The notes under the pieces are model-generated. The model was not told the DNA's origin. It ran no database searches and saw only the letters and a program-made list of their open reading frames with translations. This document shows positions 9,901 through 18,324 of a stretch of DNA of 64,000 bases, one piece after another; the stretch's first letter is position 1, and every line of letters begins with the position of its first letter. Both the position numbers and the translations under genes were made by a program. The DNA lies in contig NZ_LVEN01000004.1 of assembly GCF_001686925.1 (NCBI RefSeq), positions 100,878-164,877 of the forward strand, given 5' to 3'. This stretch comes from Flavobacterium piscis. Its GTDB lineage: Bacteria > Bacteroidota > Bacteroidia > Flavobacteriales > Flavobacteriaceae.

Positions 9901-10756
9901 AGAAACAATCTTTAGAGGAAATGCATCCGTAACCAACGGCCAGTTCGAATTTAGCTTTGTTGTACCGCGGGATATTCGTGTTCCTGTTGATTATGGCCGA
10001 ATTAGTTTTTATTCGAAAAAAAATCAGGCTTTAGAAAACCAAACTGGTTACAGTACAGCCATTAAAATAGGAGGTATAAATGAAAATGCCCCTCAGGACA
10101 ATATAAGTCCAAAAGTTAAGTTATATATGAACGATGAAACTTTTGTATCTGGCGGAATTACAAATGAATCGCCATTTTTACTGGCTTTTCTGGAAGATGA
10201 AAATGGAATAAATACAGCAAGCGGAATCGGGCATGACATTGTAGCAATTCTGGACGGAGACGTTAGTAATCCTTACATTCTAAATGATTACTATCAAACA
10301 AAATTAGACGATTATACGAATGGAAATTTACGTTTCCCCTTAAGAAATTTAGCTCCGGGAATGCACACTATAAGCTTTACAGCATGGGATGTTTACAACA
10401 ATCCGGTTACAAGCGAAATACAATTTGTAGTTGTTGGAGATGAATCACTAACATTAACACACGTTCTTAATTATCCTAATCCTTTTTCTACCTACACTCA
10501 GTTTTGGTTTTCTCACAATAGACCATACGAACCTCTGGATGTCCAGGTTCAGGTAATGACTATTACGGGAAAAGTAGTCTGGACAAAAAACCAGATCATT
10601 ACAACAGAAGGTTTTTTATCAAGAGAAATAACCTGGGATGGAAAAGATGATTTTGGTGACCGAATAGGAAAAGGTGTTTATATTTACAAACTAACAGTCA
10701 GATCTAATTTGACAAATAAAAAGGCAGAAAAATATGAAAAGCTTGTCATCTTATAA
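6920..10756 (+). CDS. porU: Type IX secretion sortase PorU (C25 gingipain-like peptidase)
   Basis: This 1278-residue protein has a signal peptide (about 1-18). A C25 cysteine-peptidase domain spans about 545-920, with catalytic His789 in YLGHGGEDG and Cys823 in ITITCEFSRFDD. The C terminus carries a T9SS sorting-domain-like module (NYPNPFS, GKVVW, WDGKDDFGDRIGKGVY, KLVIL at about 1180-1278). PorU cleaves the C-terminal signals of T9SS cargo at the cell surface and attaches them to lipid in some species; its own CTD-like module is known to be kept and used for docking. porV follows 40 bp downstream. Length and domain order fit the family. Confidence 0.96.
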   Translation: MKQALFLYLFLVPFISFSQVNWSFTLDWQSKKEMSFGESKIKIPYFSGGGFRYDTSKKSITLLLNLSESGFSNNNSVQITNVIYESVSIAELGDLSLENIPEKPNETLKTTLSRNQTQTFLSLSPIIKEGNTYKRIRSFSYTANNPTFISNNSSTFQKSNAVYNSVLASGDWYRFYIEKSGVYKISKTFLQSLGFDPSKVDPRRIKIYGNGGKMLPLANNTYYPADLTENAIQIIGESDGTFNNEDYILFYAEGVENWSTESQTNLNLYATKSYYYVTVAGNDGKRIPNFNQPSGNSTLELNTFDDYQFHEIDKTNIAHLGRQWFGEAFDITQEQEFEFNFPNIETSIPVKIELNAASAAFTPTSFTVSANGQSIGNITFQALASNSELKFYTQKLPSNSSFTGAENIKIKLTYNNNGVPGSKGYLDYINLIAKRKLSGTGKQFKFQYDLAGSIPGIVNYTISNASGISQIWDVTDLYNVSKIENPNQTSFSFKANLGEIRKYVAIDAADYLTPLKENQSKIANQNLKGTLFKNTQNNFQDIDYVIVTPKFLISQAEKLANFHRTYSNLNVKVLALENIYQEFSSGKQDIAAIRNCIRYIYDNASSSDKKIKYLNLFGDASFDYKDRIANNNNIVPIYQSVISNSTGEASFASDDFYGLMDSNEGIVVSPFGGIDIAVGRMLVSDNAQAAEMVNKVLEYHDVKSYGNWRNNIVMVSDDSDQTSDATLQFHQNNLADNITTQKPFLNIDKIILDAYTQEASAGGSRYPKARTDLFNAFEKGALIFNYLGHGGEDGLASERIWEKSDGQNLNNQYKYPLFITITCEFSRFDDPTRPTAGEYTFWNPKGGAISMLTTIRAIGQFNAEDFNDSLSKNLLSYGSNQYTSIAEALRISKNENPSSASNVIFYIGDPALMLAIPKPRINLTKVNDVVISQSIPDLKSLAKIKISGEITDENNTLLSNYNGELATAIFDKLITTTTLNNDGYSPAMSFKILGETIFRGNASVTNGQFEFSFVVPRDIRVPVDYGRISFYSKKNQALENQTGYSTAIKIGGINENAPQDNISPKVKLYMNDETFVSGGITNESPFLLAFLEDENGINTASGIGHDIVAILDGDVSNPYILNDYYQTKLDDYTNGNLRFPLRNLAPGMHTISFTAWDVYNNPVTSEIQFVVVGDESLTLTHVLNYPNPFSTYTQFWFSHNRPYEPLDVQVQVMTITGKVVWTKNQIITTEGFLSREITWDGKDDFGDRIGKGVYIYKLTVRSNLTNKKAEKYEKLVIL

Positions 10757-10796
10757 TTATATATATATTTGTATCATAAATACATTAAGTCCCTAA

Positions 10797-12002
10797 ATGA
10801 AAAAAATTTCACTACTTTTAATTTGTTCTTTTATTCTTTTTAAAGTACAGGCACAGGACAACCGCCCTATTACAACGGGAGTTCCCTTTTTATTAGTTGC
10901 GGCAGATGCCAGAGCAGCAGGTTTAGCTGATCAGGGTGTAGCAACATCAGCAGACGCATTCTCTCAGCAATGGAATCCTGCAAAATATGCTTTTTCAGTA
11001 GATAAGCAAGGTTTTTCGATTAGTTACACTCCGTACCTAACAGACTTAGCCAATGACATTTCATTAGGTCAGGTAACGTACTACAATAAAATTAATGAAC
11101 GAAGTGCCTTTGCAGGAAGTCTTCGCTATTTTGGTTTTGGAGATATTGAGCTAAGAACAACAGGAGATCCAAGTGAAGCTGCCAGAATAGTATCGCCAAA
11201 CGAATTTGCTTTGGACGGATCTTATTCTTTGAAATTAAGCGAAACATTCTCTATGGCAGTTGCCGCAAGATTTATCAATTCAAATCTAAAAATTGCCTCA
11301 GAAGATATAGACGCTTCTGCAGCCAGTACTTTTGCAGTTGATATTGCCGGATTTTACCAATCTGAAGAAATTGCTTATTCAGACTTCAACGGACGATGGA
11401 GAGCAGGTTTCAACATGCAAAACCTTGGCCAGAAAATAAGCTACGACAATGATGACTTAAGCTCAAACTTTATACCGGCAAATTTAAGATTAGGTGGTGG
11501 TTTTGATTTTATTCTGGACGACTACAATAAAGTTGGACTGAGCGTAGAATTTACCAAACTTTTAGTCCCTACTCCTCCGGGACCAGGAACTCCGATAGAT
11601 TTAAACGGAGATGGCGATTATAATGATCCTGGAGAAACTTCTCAGGAACAGGCTAATGCCACAAATTACAAAAACTACAATGATATAGGTTGGGTTTCAG
11701 GTATTTTTAAATCATTTGGAGATGCTCCGGGTGGTTTTAGCGAAGAATTAAAAGAAATCACTTATAGTGTGGCCGGAGAATATACTTATCAGGATGCTTT
11801 TTCGATGAGAGCAGGATATTACCACCAAAGTCCTCAAAAAGGAGGCGTTCAGTTTTTCTCTTTAGGAGCAGGTTTCAAATATAATGTAGTAAAACTTGAT
11901 GTTTCTTACCTATTTTCAGCATCAAAAATTAAAAATCCTTTAGAAAATACACTTCGCTTTTCTTTAACCTTTAACTTTGGCGACAAATACGAAGTTTATT
12001 AA
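10797..12002 (+). CDS. porV: Type IX secretion outer-membrane protein PorV (LptO)
   Basis: This 401-residue protein has a signal peptide cleaved near QAQ20 and the opening TGVPFLLVAADARAAGLADQ typical of PorV, followed by alternating beta-strand sequence ending FSLTFNFGDKYEVY. It is a FadL-like 14-stranded barrel that carries cargo from the SprA translocon to the PorU sortase. A Pro/Gly/Asp-rich loop (residues about 258-275, PTPPGPGTPIDLNGDGD) is a likely extracellular loop. It is co-directional with porU across a 40-bp gap, and a terminator follows. The assignment is firm. Confidence 0.95.
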   Translation: MKKISLLLICSFILFKVQAQDNRPITTGVPFLLVAADARAAGLADQGVATSADAFSQQWNPAKYAFSVDKQGFSISYTPYLTDLANDISLGQVTYYNKINERSAFAGSLRYFGFGDIELRTTGDPSEAARIVSPNEFALDGSYSLKLSETFSMAVAARFINSNLKIASEDIDASAASTFAVDIAGFYQSEEIAYSDFNGRWRAGFNMQNLGQKISYDNDDLSSNFIPANLRLGGGFDFILDDYNKVGLSVEFTKLLVPTPPGPGTPIDLNGDGDYNDPGETSQEQANATNYKNYNDIGWVSGIFKSFGDAPGGFSEELKEITYSVAGEYTYQDAFSMRAGYYHQSPQKGGVQFFSLGAGFKYNVVKLDVSYLFSASKIKNPLENTLRFSLTFNFGDKYEVY

Positions 12003-12028
12003 ACGAATAAAACAATAAAAACAATAAC

Positions 12029-12067
12029 AATCCAAATTTCTATTTCTTAGAGATTTGGATTTTTTTT
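12029..12067 (+). terminator. Intrinsic terminator after porV
   Basis: The stem AATCCAAAT (12029-12037) pairs with ATTTGGATT (12053-12061) and is followed by a T-run. It lies just before the cdd start at 12081, which separates porUV from cdd. Confidence 0.75.
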
Positions 12068-12080
12068 CCCATAAAAAGAA

Positions 12081-12563
12081 ATGAAAGAAATAAGCATAAC
12101 ATCATCTTTTACCGTTTACAATTCTCTGGAAGAACTTTCAAAAGACATACAAGACTTAATGAGCGAGGCTGTTGAAGTTCGAAAAAAAGCATATGCCCCT
12201 TATTCTCAATTTAGAGTTGGAGCAGCATTATTATTAGATAACGGAAAAATAGTTTTGGGATCAAATCAGGAAAATGCAGCTTATCCATCAGGATTATGTG
12301 CAGAACGCGTTGCCATTTTTCATGCGGGAAGTGTTTATCCCGATGCAAAAATTCTAAAGATAGCTATTACAGCAGCTTCAGACACGAATCAGACTACCGC
12401 TCCAATTCCACCATGTGGTTCTTGCCGCCAATCGATTGCCGAATACGAAATCAGGCAAGATACCCCTATAGAAATCTATTTTATGGGCGAAATTGGCGAA
12501 GTTTACAAATCAGCATCCCTTAAAAATTTGCTTCCTTTTATGTTTGATAAAAAGTTCTTATAA
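12081..12563 (+). CDS. cdd: Cytidine deaminase
   Basis: This 160-residue enzyme deaminates cytidine and deoxycytidine to uridine in pyrimidine salvage. The zinc site is visible: C73-A74-E75 (LCAERVAIF) and P111-C112-G113-S114-C115 (IPPCGSCRQ). The substrate-binding N-terminal part KAYAPYSQFRVGAALL is intact. The length fits the homotetrameric type with a short N-terminal extension. It starts 14 bp after the terminator of porV, so the two are probably separate transcripts. Confidence 0.95.
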   Translation: MKEISITSSFTVYNSLEELSKDIQDLMSEAVEVRKKAYAPYSQFRVGAALLLDNGKIVLGSNQENAAYPSGLCAERVAIFHAGSVYPDAKILKIAITAASDTNQTTAPIPPCGSCRQSIAEYEIRQDTPIEIYFMGEIGEVYKSASLKNLLPFMFDKKFL

Positions 12564-12613
12564 AAAAAAGCCAAAAAGTCACGTTTAAATTTTACTTCTT
12601 AATAGGAATGTCT

Positions 12614-12621
12614 TATTTTTG
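12614..12621 (+). promoter_or_regulatory. -7 element (TATTTTTG) for pdhA-pdhC
   Basis: TATTTTTG matches TAnnTTTG and gives a leader of about 95 nt before the pdhA ATG. A small GC hairpin CCCGACCTTTCGGG (12625-12638) would sit at the start of the mRNA. No good -33 TTTG was found. Confidence 0.55.
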
Positions 12622-12721
12622 CATCCCGACCTTTCGGGCGCAAATTTGTGGGAGGAAACTATTTTGCGTTATAGGCAACAATTGATAACACAAACAAACT
12701 TTAGCAAAAGAAAGAATTCAG

Positions 12722-13720
12722 ATGAAAGAAGTTACAAAAGAAGTATATTTAAAGTGGTACGAAGACATGCTACTTTGGAGAAAGTTTGAAGACAAACTTG
12801 CAGCATTATACATTCAACAAAAAGTTAGAGGTTTTTTACACCTATATAATGGTCAGGAAGCTGTACTAGCAGGTGCCTTGCACGCTATGGACCTGACTAA
12901 AGATAAAATGATTACTGCTTACAGAAACCACGTACAGCCAATTGGTATGGGAGTTGATCCCAGACGAGTGATGGCTGAACTTTTAGGAAAAGCAACAGGA
13001 ACTTCTAAAGGTATGGGAGGCTCTATGCACATTTTCTCTAAAGAACACCGTTTTTACGGAGGACACGGAATCGTAGGTGGACAAATCCCGGTAGGAGCTG
13101 GTTTAGCTTTTGCTGATAAATATTTTGAAACTGGCGGAGTAACTATGACCTATTTTGGTGATGGTGCTGCAAGACAAGGTTCATTACACGAAGCTTTCAA
13201 CATGGCTATGTTATGGAAATTACCAGTTGTATTTATCGTTGAAAATAACGGTTATGCAATGGGAACTTCTGTAGAAAGAACTGCAAACCATACTGATATC
13301 TGGAAACTTGGTTTAGGATATGAAATGCCTTGCGGACCAGTTGACGGAATGAATCCTGTAAAAGTTGCTGAAGCAATGACAGAAGCTATCGACAGAGCAC
13401 GTCGTGGTGACGGACCAACTTTCCTTGAAATGAAAACATACCGTTACAGAGGACACTCTATGTCTGATGCACAATTATACCGTTCTAAAGAAGAGGTTGA
13501 AGAGTACAAAAAAATTGACCCTATTACTCAGGTTTTAGATGTAATTATGGATCAAAAGTATGCTACAGAAGAAGAAATTGAAGTAATTGACCAAAGAGTT
13601 AAAGATTTGGTTGAAGAATGTGTGAAATTCGCTGAAGAATCTCCATATCCTGAATTACAACAATTATACGATGTAGTATACGCACAAGAAGACTATCCAT
13701 TCACACCTCATAAACTATAA
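12722..13720 (+). CDS. pdhA: Pyruvate dehydrogenase E1 component, alpha subunit
   Basis: This 332-residue thiamine-diphosphate enzyme subunit decarboxylates pyruvate and passes acetyl to the E2 lipoyl arm. The ThDP/Mg motif GDGAARQGSLHEAFNMA...ENNGYAMGT is present at about 148-180. The phosphorylation-loop equivalent YRYRGHSMSD is at about 240-249, and the alpha-subunit opening FEDKLAALYIQQKVRGFLH is near 22-40. It is followed after 6 bp by the E2 gene. The E1 beta gene is not between or beside them, so it must lie elsewhere. The length matches alpha subunits of alpha2beta2 complexes. Confidence 0.94.
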   Translation: MKEVTKEVYLKWYEDMLLWRKFEDKLAALYIQQKVRGFLHLYNGQEAVLAGALHAMDLTKDKMITAYRNHVQPIGMGVDPRRVMAELLGKATGTSKGMGGSMHIFSKEHRFYGGHGIVGGQIPVGAGLAFADKYFETGGVTMTYFGDGAARQGSLHEAFNMAMLWKLPVVFIVENNGYAMGTSVERTANHTDIWKLGLGYEMPCGPVDGMNPVKVAEAMTEAIDRARRGDGPTFLEMKTYRYRGHSMSDAQLYRSKEEVEEYKKIDPITQVLDVIMDQKYATEEEIEVIDQRVKDLVEECVKFAEESPYPELQQLYDVVYAQEDYPFTPHKL

Positions 13721-13726
13721 TATATT

Positions 13727-15397
13727 ATGGCCATAAAAGTAACAATGCCTCGTTTGAGCGATACTATGACGGAAGGAACGGTAGCGACTTGGTTAAAAAA
13801 AGTAGGCGACAAAATTAGCGAAGGAGATATCCTTGCTGAAATTGAAACAGATAAAGCAACAATGGAATTTGAGTCTTTCAACGAAGGAACTCTTTTACAT
13901 ATCGGAATTCAAGAAGGAGAAACTGCTCCTGTTGATTCATTATTAGCAATCATTGGTAACGAAGGAGAAGATATTTCTGCTCTTTTAGCTGGTGGCGATG
14001 CTCCTGCTGCTGCAGAAGCACCAAAAGCGGAAACAAAAGAAGCTGAAGCAAAAGACGCTCCTGCTGAAACAAAAACTGAGACTGCTGCTCCTGCAAAAGC
14101 TGCAGCTGCATTACCAAAAGGCGTTATAGTTGTAACTATGCCTCGTTTGAGTGATACAATGACAGAAGGAACAGTAGCGACCTGGTTGAAAAAAGTAGGT
14201 GATGCTGTTGCTGAAGGTGATATTCTTGCTGAAATTGAAACAGACAAAGCGACTATGGAGTTTGAGTCTTTCAATGAAGGAACATTATTATACATTGGAA
14301 TTCAGGAAGGAAATACTGCACCTGTTGATAGCTTATTAGCTATTATAGGACCTGCAGGAACTGACATTTCCGGAATTGCTGAAAATTATACTGCCGGAGG
14401 TGCTGCACCTGCAAGCGCTCCTGCAACTGAAGAAAAAGCTGCCCCTGCTGCTGAAAAAGCTACTGAAGCAACTGCTGACACTTCATCAAATGGAGGAAGA
14501 ATTTTAGCTTCGCCTTTAGCGAAGAAAATCGCTTCTGACAAAGGAATTCAATTAACTCAGGTGAAAGGTTCAGGAGAAAACGGACGTATCGTAAAAAGCG
14601 ATATCGAAAACTTTACTCCATCTGCACAAGCACAACCAGCTGCAACAGCAACTACTGCTGCTCCAAAAGCTGATGCTGCTCCTGCTGCACCAAAAGTATT
14701 TGTTCCTGCCGGAGAAGTTTTCACCGAAGAGATCAAAAATTCTCAAATGCGTAAAATTATCGCAAAACGTTTGGCTGAATCATTATTTACTGCACCGCAC
14801 TACAACTTAGTGATCGAAGTAAGCATGGACGAAGCTATGGGCGCAAGAGCGACAATAAATACTGTTCCGGATACAAAAGTATCTTTCAACGATATGGTAA
14901 TAAAAGCTTGTGCTTTAGCATTGAAAAAACATCCAAAAATTAACTCTCAGTGGAAAGAAGACGTCATCGTCATCAACCACCACGTTAACATTGGTGTTGC
15001 TGTAGCAGTTGAAGACGGATTAGTAGTTCCTGTATTGAAATTTACTGACGCTATGAGTTTATCTCAAATTGGTGCTTCAGTAAGAGATCTTGCGGGAAGA
15101 GCTAAAAACAAAAAATTAGGGCCACAAGAAATGGAAGGAAGTACTTTTACAGTATCTAACCTTGGAATGTTTGGTATTACTGAATTCAATTCAATTATCA
15201 ATCAACCAAACTCTGCTATCCTTTCTGTAGGTGCAATTGTTGAAAAACCAGTAGTTAAAAACGGTCAAATTGTAGTAGGAAACACAATGATGTTATCATT
15301 AGCATGTGACCACAGAACAATTGACGGTGCAACTGGTGCTCAATTTTTACAAACATTAAAACAATACATCGAAAGCCCGGTTACAATGTTGGCATAA
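13727..15397 (+). CDS. pdhC: Pyruvate dehydrogenase E2, dihydrolipoyllysine acetyltransferase with two lipoyl domains
   Basis: The 556 residues divide into lipoyl domain 1 (about 1-78, lipoyl Lys43 in ETDKATMEFES), an Ala/Glu/Lys/Pro linker, and lipoyl domain 2 (about 133-212, Lys174 in the same motif). A second linker, a peripheral-subunit-binding domain (about 258-293, ASPLAKKIASDKGIQLTQVK) and the catalytic acetyltransferase domain (about 330-556) follow, with His529 and Asp533 in DHRTIDG. It transfers acetyl from lipoamide to CoA. The two lipoyl domains are nearly identical in protein and strongly similar in DNA, indicating a recent or homogenised duplication. It is in an operon with pdhA. 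Confidence 0.95.
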   Translation: MAIKVTMPRLSDTMTEGTVATWLKKVGDKISEGDILAEIETDKATMEFESFNEGTLLHIGIQEGETAPVDSLLAIIGNEGEDISALLAGGDAPAAAEAPKAETKEAEAKDAPAETKTETAAPAKAAAALPKGVIVVTMPRLSDTMTEGTVATWLKKVGDAVAEGDILAEIETDKATMEFESFNEGTLLYIGIQEGNTAPVDSLLAIIGPAGTDISGIAENYTAGGAAPASAPATEEKAAPAAEKATEATADTSSNGGRILASPLAKKIASDKGIQLTQVKGSGENGRIVKSDIENFTPSAQAQPAATATTAAPKADAAPAAPKVFVPAGEVFTEEIKNSQMRKIIAKRLAESLFTAPHYNLVIEVSMDEAMGARATINTVPDTKVSFNDMVIKACALALKKHPKINSQWKEDVIVINHHVNIGVAVAVEDGLVVPVLKFTDAMSLSQIGASVRDLAGRAKNKKLGPQEMEGSTFTVSNLGMFGITEFNSIINQPNSAILSVGAIVEKPVVKNGQIVVGNTMMLSLACDHRTIDGATGAQFLQTLKQYIESPVTMLA

Positions 15398-15409
15398 TTC
15401 AATGTTTAT

Positions 15410-15471
15410 CCTAAGCGAAGTCGAAGCGTTAGCCTGAGCAAAATCGAAGGCAGACTGATCGAAATCGATGG
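15410..15471. repeat. Three degenerate direct copies of a CTGAGCGAAGTCGAAG-type extragenic repeat
   Basis: Copies start at 15410 (CCTAAGCGAAGTCGAAGC), 15433 (CCTGAGCAAAATCGAAGG) and 15454 (ACTGATCGAAATCGATGG), 21-23 bp apart. The same word occurs in inverted arrangement at 30653-30710. This is a dispersed intergenic family lying just after the pdhC stop codon. Confidence 0.75.
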
Positions 15472-15483
15472 TTATTTATAATT

Positions 15484-15518
15484 AAATCCCGTTTTGTTTA
15501 TTCAAAACGGGATTTTTT
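15484..15518 (+). terminator. Intrinsic terminator after pdhA-pdhC
   Basis: AAATCCCGTTTTG (15484-15496) pairs with CAAAACGGGATTT (15503-15515), then a T-run. It is a strong 13-bp stem. Confidence 0.85.
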
Positions 15519-15554
15519 GTTTAATTTCCCGCCACTAATTCAATTCTTCATAAA

Positions 15555-17402
15555 ATGAAAAAACTAATCCTTGCCACTTTATTCCTGACCATAATTGCCT
15601 GTCAGAAAAAGGAACAAACAGAAAAAGCAACTACCGTTACAGATGAACACAGTTACGCTAAACCAGAACTTGCCGTTGTAAAACATCTGGATCTGGACAT
15701 AAAAGTCGATTTTGACACTCAGACTATTTCAGGAAAAGCTTCCTGGTTAATTGACAATATTAGTAAAGGAAAAGAAATTATCTTTGACGAAAACACACTA
15801 AACATTACAAAAGTAACTTTAGGTGATGACGAAAAAGAAACCAAATTCGAACTTGGAAAAGACACAGAATTTCGCGGAAAACCGCTTCACATCACTATCG
15901 AACCTACTACAACTAAAGTAAATATCTACTATAGCACGACTAAGGAAGCTGTTGCTTTACAATGGCTTAAACCAGAACAAACAGCAGACAAAAAGAAACC
16001 TTTCCTTTTTTCTCAGGGAGAAAGCGTATGGTCAAGAACCTGGATTCCCTGCCAGGATTCACCCGGAATTCGTTTTACTTATGATGCAAAAGTTACCGTT
16101 CCTAAAGATTTATTAGCCGTAATGAGTGCCGTAAATCCGCAAAAGAAAAATGATACGGGAGTTTATACTTTCAAACAAGATAAAGCAATTCCTTCTTATT
16201 TAATGGCAATTGCCGTTGGAGATATCGAATTTCAATCTATTGACAACAGAACCGGAGTTTACGCAGAACCATCCATGTTAAAAAAATCAGCCTGGGAATT
16301 TGCTGAACTTGGAAAAATGGTTAATGCTGCCGAAAAACTTTACGGGCCTTACCGTTGGGGACGCTATGATGTTTTGGTTTTACCTCCAAGTTTTCCTTAT
16401 GGAGGAATGGAAAATCCTAATTTAACTTTCTTAACGCCGGGAGTAATTGCAGGCGATCGTTCTCTAACAAGTTTATTAGCCCACGAATTAGGACACAGCT
16501 GGAGCGGAAATTTAGTTACAAACGCTACCTGGGATGATATTTGGTTAAATGAAGGTTTCACCACTTACGTAGAACACCGTATTGGCGAAGCTATTTTTGG
16601 AGAGAAAGAATTTGAAATGCAAAACGTTATCACTCGCAAAGAGTTAGTTGATAATGTAGCTGAATATGGAGACACAAGTCCTGACACCAGATTAAAAGTA
16701 AGCCTAACAGGAAGAAATCCTGACGACGGAATTAGCATGATTCCTTACGTAAAAGGATATGCTTTTTTAAGAGTGATCGAAAACGCTGTTGGACGCGAAA
16801 AATTTGATGTTTTCATCAAAAATTATTTCGACGCGCATGCTTTTAAATCGATTACTACAGAAGATTTCATTAAATATTACAATGAAAATCTTATAAAAGG
16901 AGATAAAGCACTGGCAGATAAAATAAAAGCAGAAGACTGGATCTACAAACCTGGAATTCCATCAAATATCACTTCTGTAAGTTCAGTAGATTTTGACGCT
17001 ATTGATAAAATCCAGAAAAGCTGGAGAACAACCGGCGTGAAAGGATTAAGCAAAAAAATTACAACTACAACAGAAAAACAACATTTTATCGACCATCTTC
17101 CAACGGATATTACACCAAAAGAAATGGAAGCGATTGACACTGAATTCAACTTTACGAAAGGCGGAAACTTTATTATAAAACGCCAATGGTTTGTTCAGGC
17201 AATAATGCATCAATACAAAGCAGCAAATCCTGCAATTGAACAATTTTTAATTGGAATTAGCAGAACTGGATCTGTAATGATGTTGTACAAAGAAATGGTT
17301 AAAACTCCTGAAGGGAAAGTTTGGGCAAAACAAGTTTTTGATAAAGCAAAATCTGGTTATCACGCTACAACTATTCAGGCTGTTGAAGGTATTTTGAAAT
17401 AG
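15555..17402 (+). CDS. M1-family aminopeptidase lipoprotein (leukotriene A4 hydrolase-like)
   Basis: This 615-residue protein has a lipobox ending TIIAC (lipid Cys16), so it is a membrane-anchored zinc aminopeptidase outside the cytoplasm. The substrate-anchoring GGMEN motif (YGGMENPNLTF) and the zinc site H310-E311-x-x-H314 with Glu333 (HELGHSWSG, then WLNEGFTTYVEH) are intact. A C-terminal ARM-like helical domain (about 475-615) matches the leukotriene A4 hydrolase branch rather than PepN. It is alone between two terminators. It probably trims peptides during amino-acid scavenging; the exact specificity is unknown. Confidence 0.92.
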   Translation: MKKLILATLFLTIIACQKKEQTEKATTVTDEHSYAKPELAVVKHLDLDIKVDFDTQTISGKASWLIDNISKGKEIIFDENTLNITKVTLGDDEKETKFELGKDTEFRGKPLHITIEPTTTKVNIYYSTTKEAVALQWLKPEQTADKKKPFLFSQGESVWSRTWIPCQDSPGIRFTYDAKVTVPKDLLAVMSAVNPQKKNDTGVYTFKQDKAIPSYLMAIAVGDIEFQSIDNRTGVYAEPSMLKKSAWEFAELGKMVNAAEKLYGPYRWGRYDVLVLPPSFPYGGMENPNLTFLTPGVIAGDRSLTSLLAHELGHSWSGNLVTNATWDDIWLNEGFTTYVEHRIGEAIFGEKEFEMQNVITRKELVDNVAEYGDTSPDTRLKVSLTGRNPDDGISMIPYVKGYAFLRVIENAVGREKFDVFIKNYFDAHAFKSITTEDFIKYYNENLIKGDKALADKIKAEDWIYKPGIPSNITSVSSVDFDAIDKIQKSWRTTGVKGLSKKITTTTEKQHFIDHLPTDITPKEMEAIDTEFNFTKGGNFIIKRQWFVQAIMHQYKAANPAIEQFLIGISRTGSVMMLYKEMVKTPEGKVWAKQVFDKAKSGYHATTIQAVEGILK

Positions 17403-17470
17403 TTTTCAGTTTTCAGTCGCAGTTTTTCAGTCGCAGTTTTCAGTCACAGTTGACAGTTGCAGTGAACAGT
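17401..17470. repeat. CAGT-phased degenerate tandem repeat
   Basis: About ten units beginning with AGT and ending with C (AGTTTTC, AGTCGC, AGTCAC, AGTTGAC, AGTGAAC) follow each other with a 6-8 bp period right after the M1 gene. Related tracts lie at 36761-36826 and 63826-63853. Confidence 0.75.
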
Positions 17471-17489
17471 TTGTAATTTCACAGTTACC

Positions 17490-17552
17490 ATCCCCGATTA
17501 TCAAATAGATAATTCGGGGATTTTTTTATCCCGTTGGGATTACAATCGGGAT
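17490..17552 (+). terminator. Terminator hairpin plus second GC hairpin after the M1 peptidase
   Basis: ATCCCCGA-TTATC pairs with GATAATTCGGGGAT (17490-17522) and is followed by T7. A second hairpin ATCCCG...CGGGAT follows at about 17528-17552. Confidence 0.75.
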
Positions 17553-17691
17553 ACTCTTCTATTCAAAAAATAACCTAGGGAAAATTGTCCATCACATAGC
17601 GTAAATCCTCCATGTTCTACAATCTGTAATCGTCGCACCTTTGTAATGTCAAAAGACAACAACTAATAATTAACATAAAAAATTAAATAAA

Positions 17692-18243
17692 ATGACACGA
17701 TTAACAGCATTAAACCCAGAAGAAGCAACAGGAAAAACTAAAGATTTATTCAACGCTGTACAAGCTAAATTAGGAGTTGTTCCTAACATGATGAGAACAA
17801 TGGGAAATTCTCCAGCGGTTCTTGAAGGATATTTGAATTTAAGCGGCGCATTGAGCCACGGAAGACTAAGCTCAAAAACCGGAGAACTAATTGCTCTAAC
17901 AGTTTCAGAAAGCAATTCATGTGAGTATTGTGTAGCCGCACACACTTTTATTGGAGGAAAATTATTAAAAACTGACGCACAAGTCCTACATGACGCAAGA
18001 ACAGGAAATTCTGCTGATGCAAAAACGGAAGCGATCCTTCAATTTGCTAAAACTTTAATTAGCAAAAATGGTTTAGTAAACGATCAGGATGTAAATGCAA
18101 TTAAAAATGCAGGGGTTTCAGACGCTGAACTTGCAGAAACTGTAGCACATGTTGCATTGAATGTTCTAACCAACTATTTTAACAATACTGCAAACACAGA
18201 AATTGATTTTCCGGCAGTTCCTGGCTTAGCATTACAAAACTAA
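17692..18243 (+). CDS. Carboxymuconolactone decarboxylase / AhpD-like family protein
   Basis: This 183-residue all-helical protein has the AhpD-type redox motif C77-x-x-C80-x-x-x-H84 (NSCEYCVAAHTF), as in the peroxidase-related CMD subfamily. The opening TALNPEEATGKTKDLFNAV and the LGVVPNMMRTMGNSP stretch are typical. AhpD-like proteins use the cysteine pair in thiol redox chemistry, often relieving peroxide stress. The AraC-family gene 81 bp downstream may sense the same stimulus, though a hairpin separates them. The substrate is unknown; catalytic decarboxylation is unlikely given the CxxC motif. Confidence 0.85.
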   Translation: MTRLTALNPEEATGKTKDLFNAVQAKLGVVPNMMRTMGNSPAVLEGYLNLSGALSHGRLSSKTGELIALTVSESNSCEYCVAAHTFIGGKLLKTDAQVLHDARTGNSADAKTEAILQFAKTLISKNGLVNDQDVNAIKNAGVSDAELAETVAHVALNVLTNYFNNTANTEIDFPAVPGLALQN

Positions 18244-18264
18244 TTTTTCAAACAAAAAACAATT

Positions 18265-18310
18265 TATAAAGATAGTTGTGAATTTATTTCATGACTATCT
18301 TTATATTTTC
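18265..18310 (+). terminator. Hairpin between the CMD gene and the AraC gene
   Basis: TATAAAGATAGT (18265-18276) pairs with ACTATCTTTATA (18294-18305), followed by a short T-run. It probably ends the CMD transcript. Confidence 0.7.
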
Positions 18311-18324
18311 AAAAACATAGAATT

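Noticed and set aside
13909..14295. 128-codon ORF antisense to pdhC
   Set aside because: It is the mirror of the Ala/Lys/Glu-rich linker and lipoyl domains; low-complexity sense DNA often leaves open antisense frames.
13727..14365. Long direct repeat inside pdhC as a possible mobile element
   Set aside because: It is fully explained by two lipoyl domains encoded in frame.
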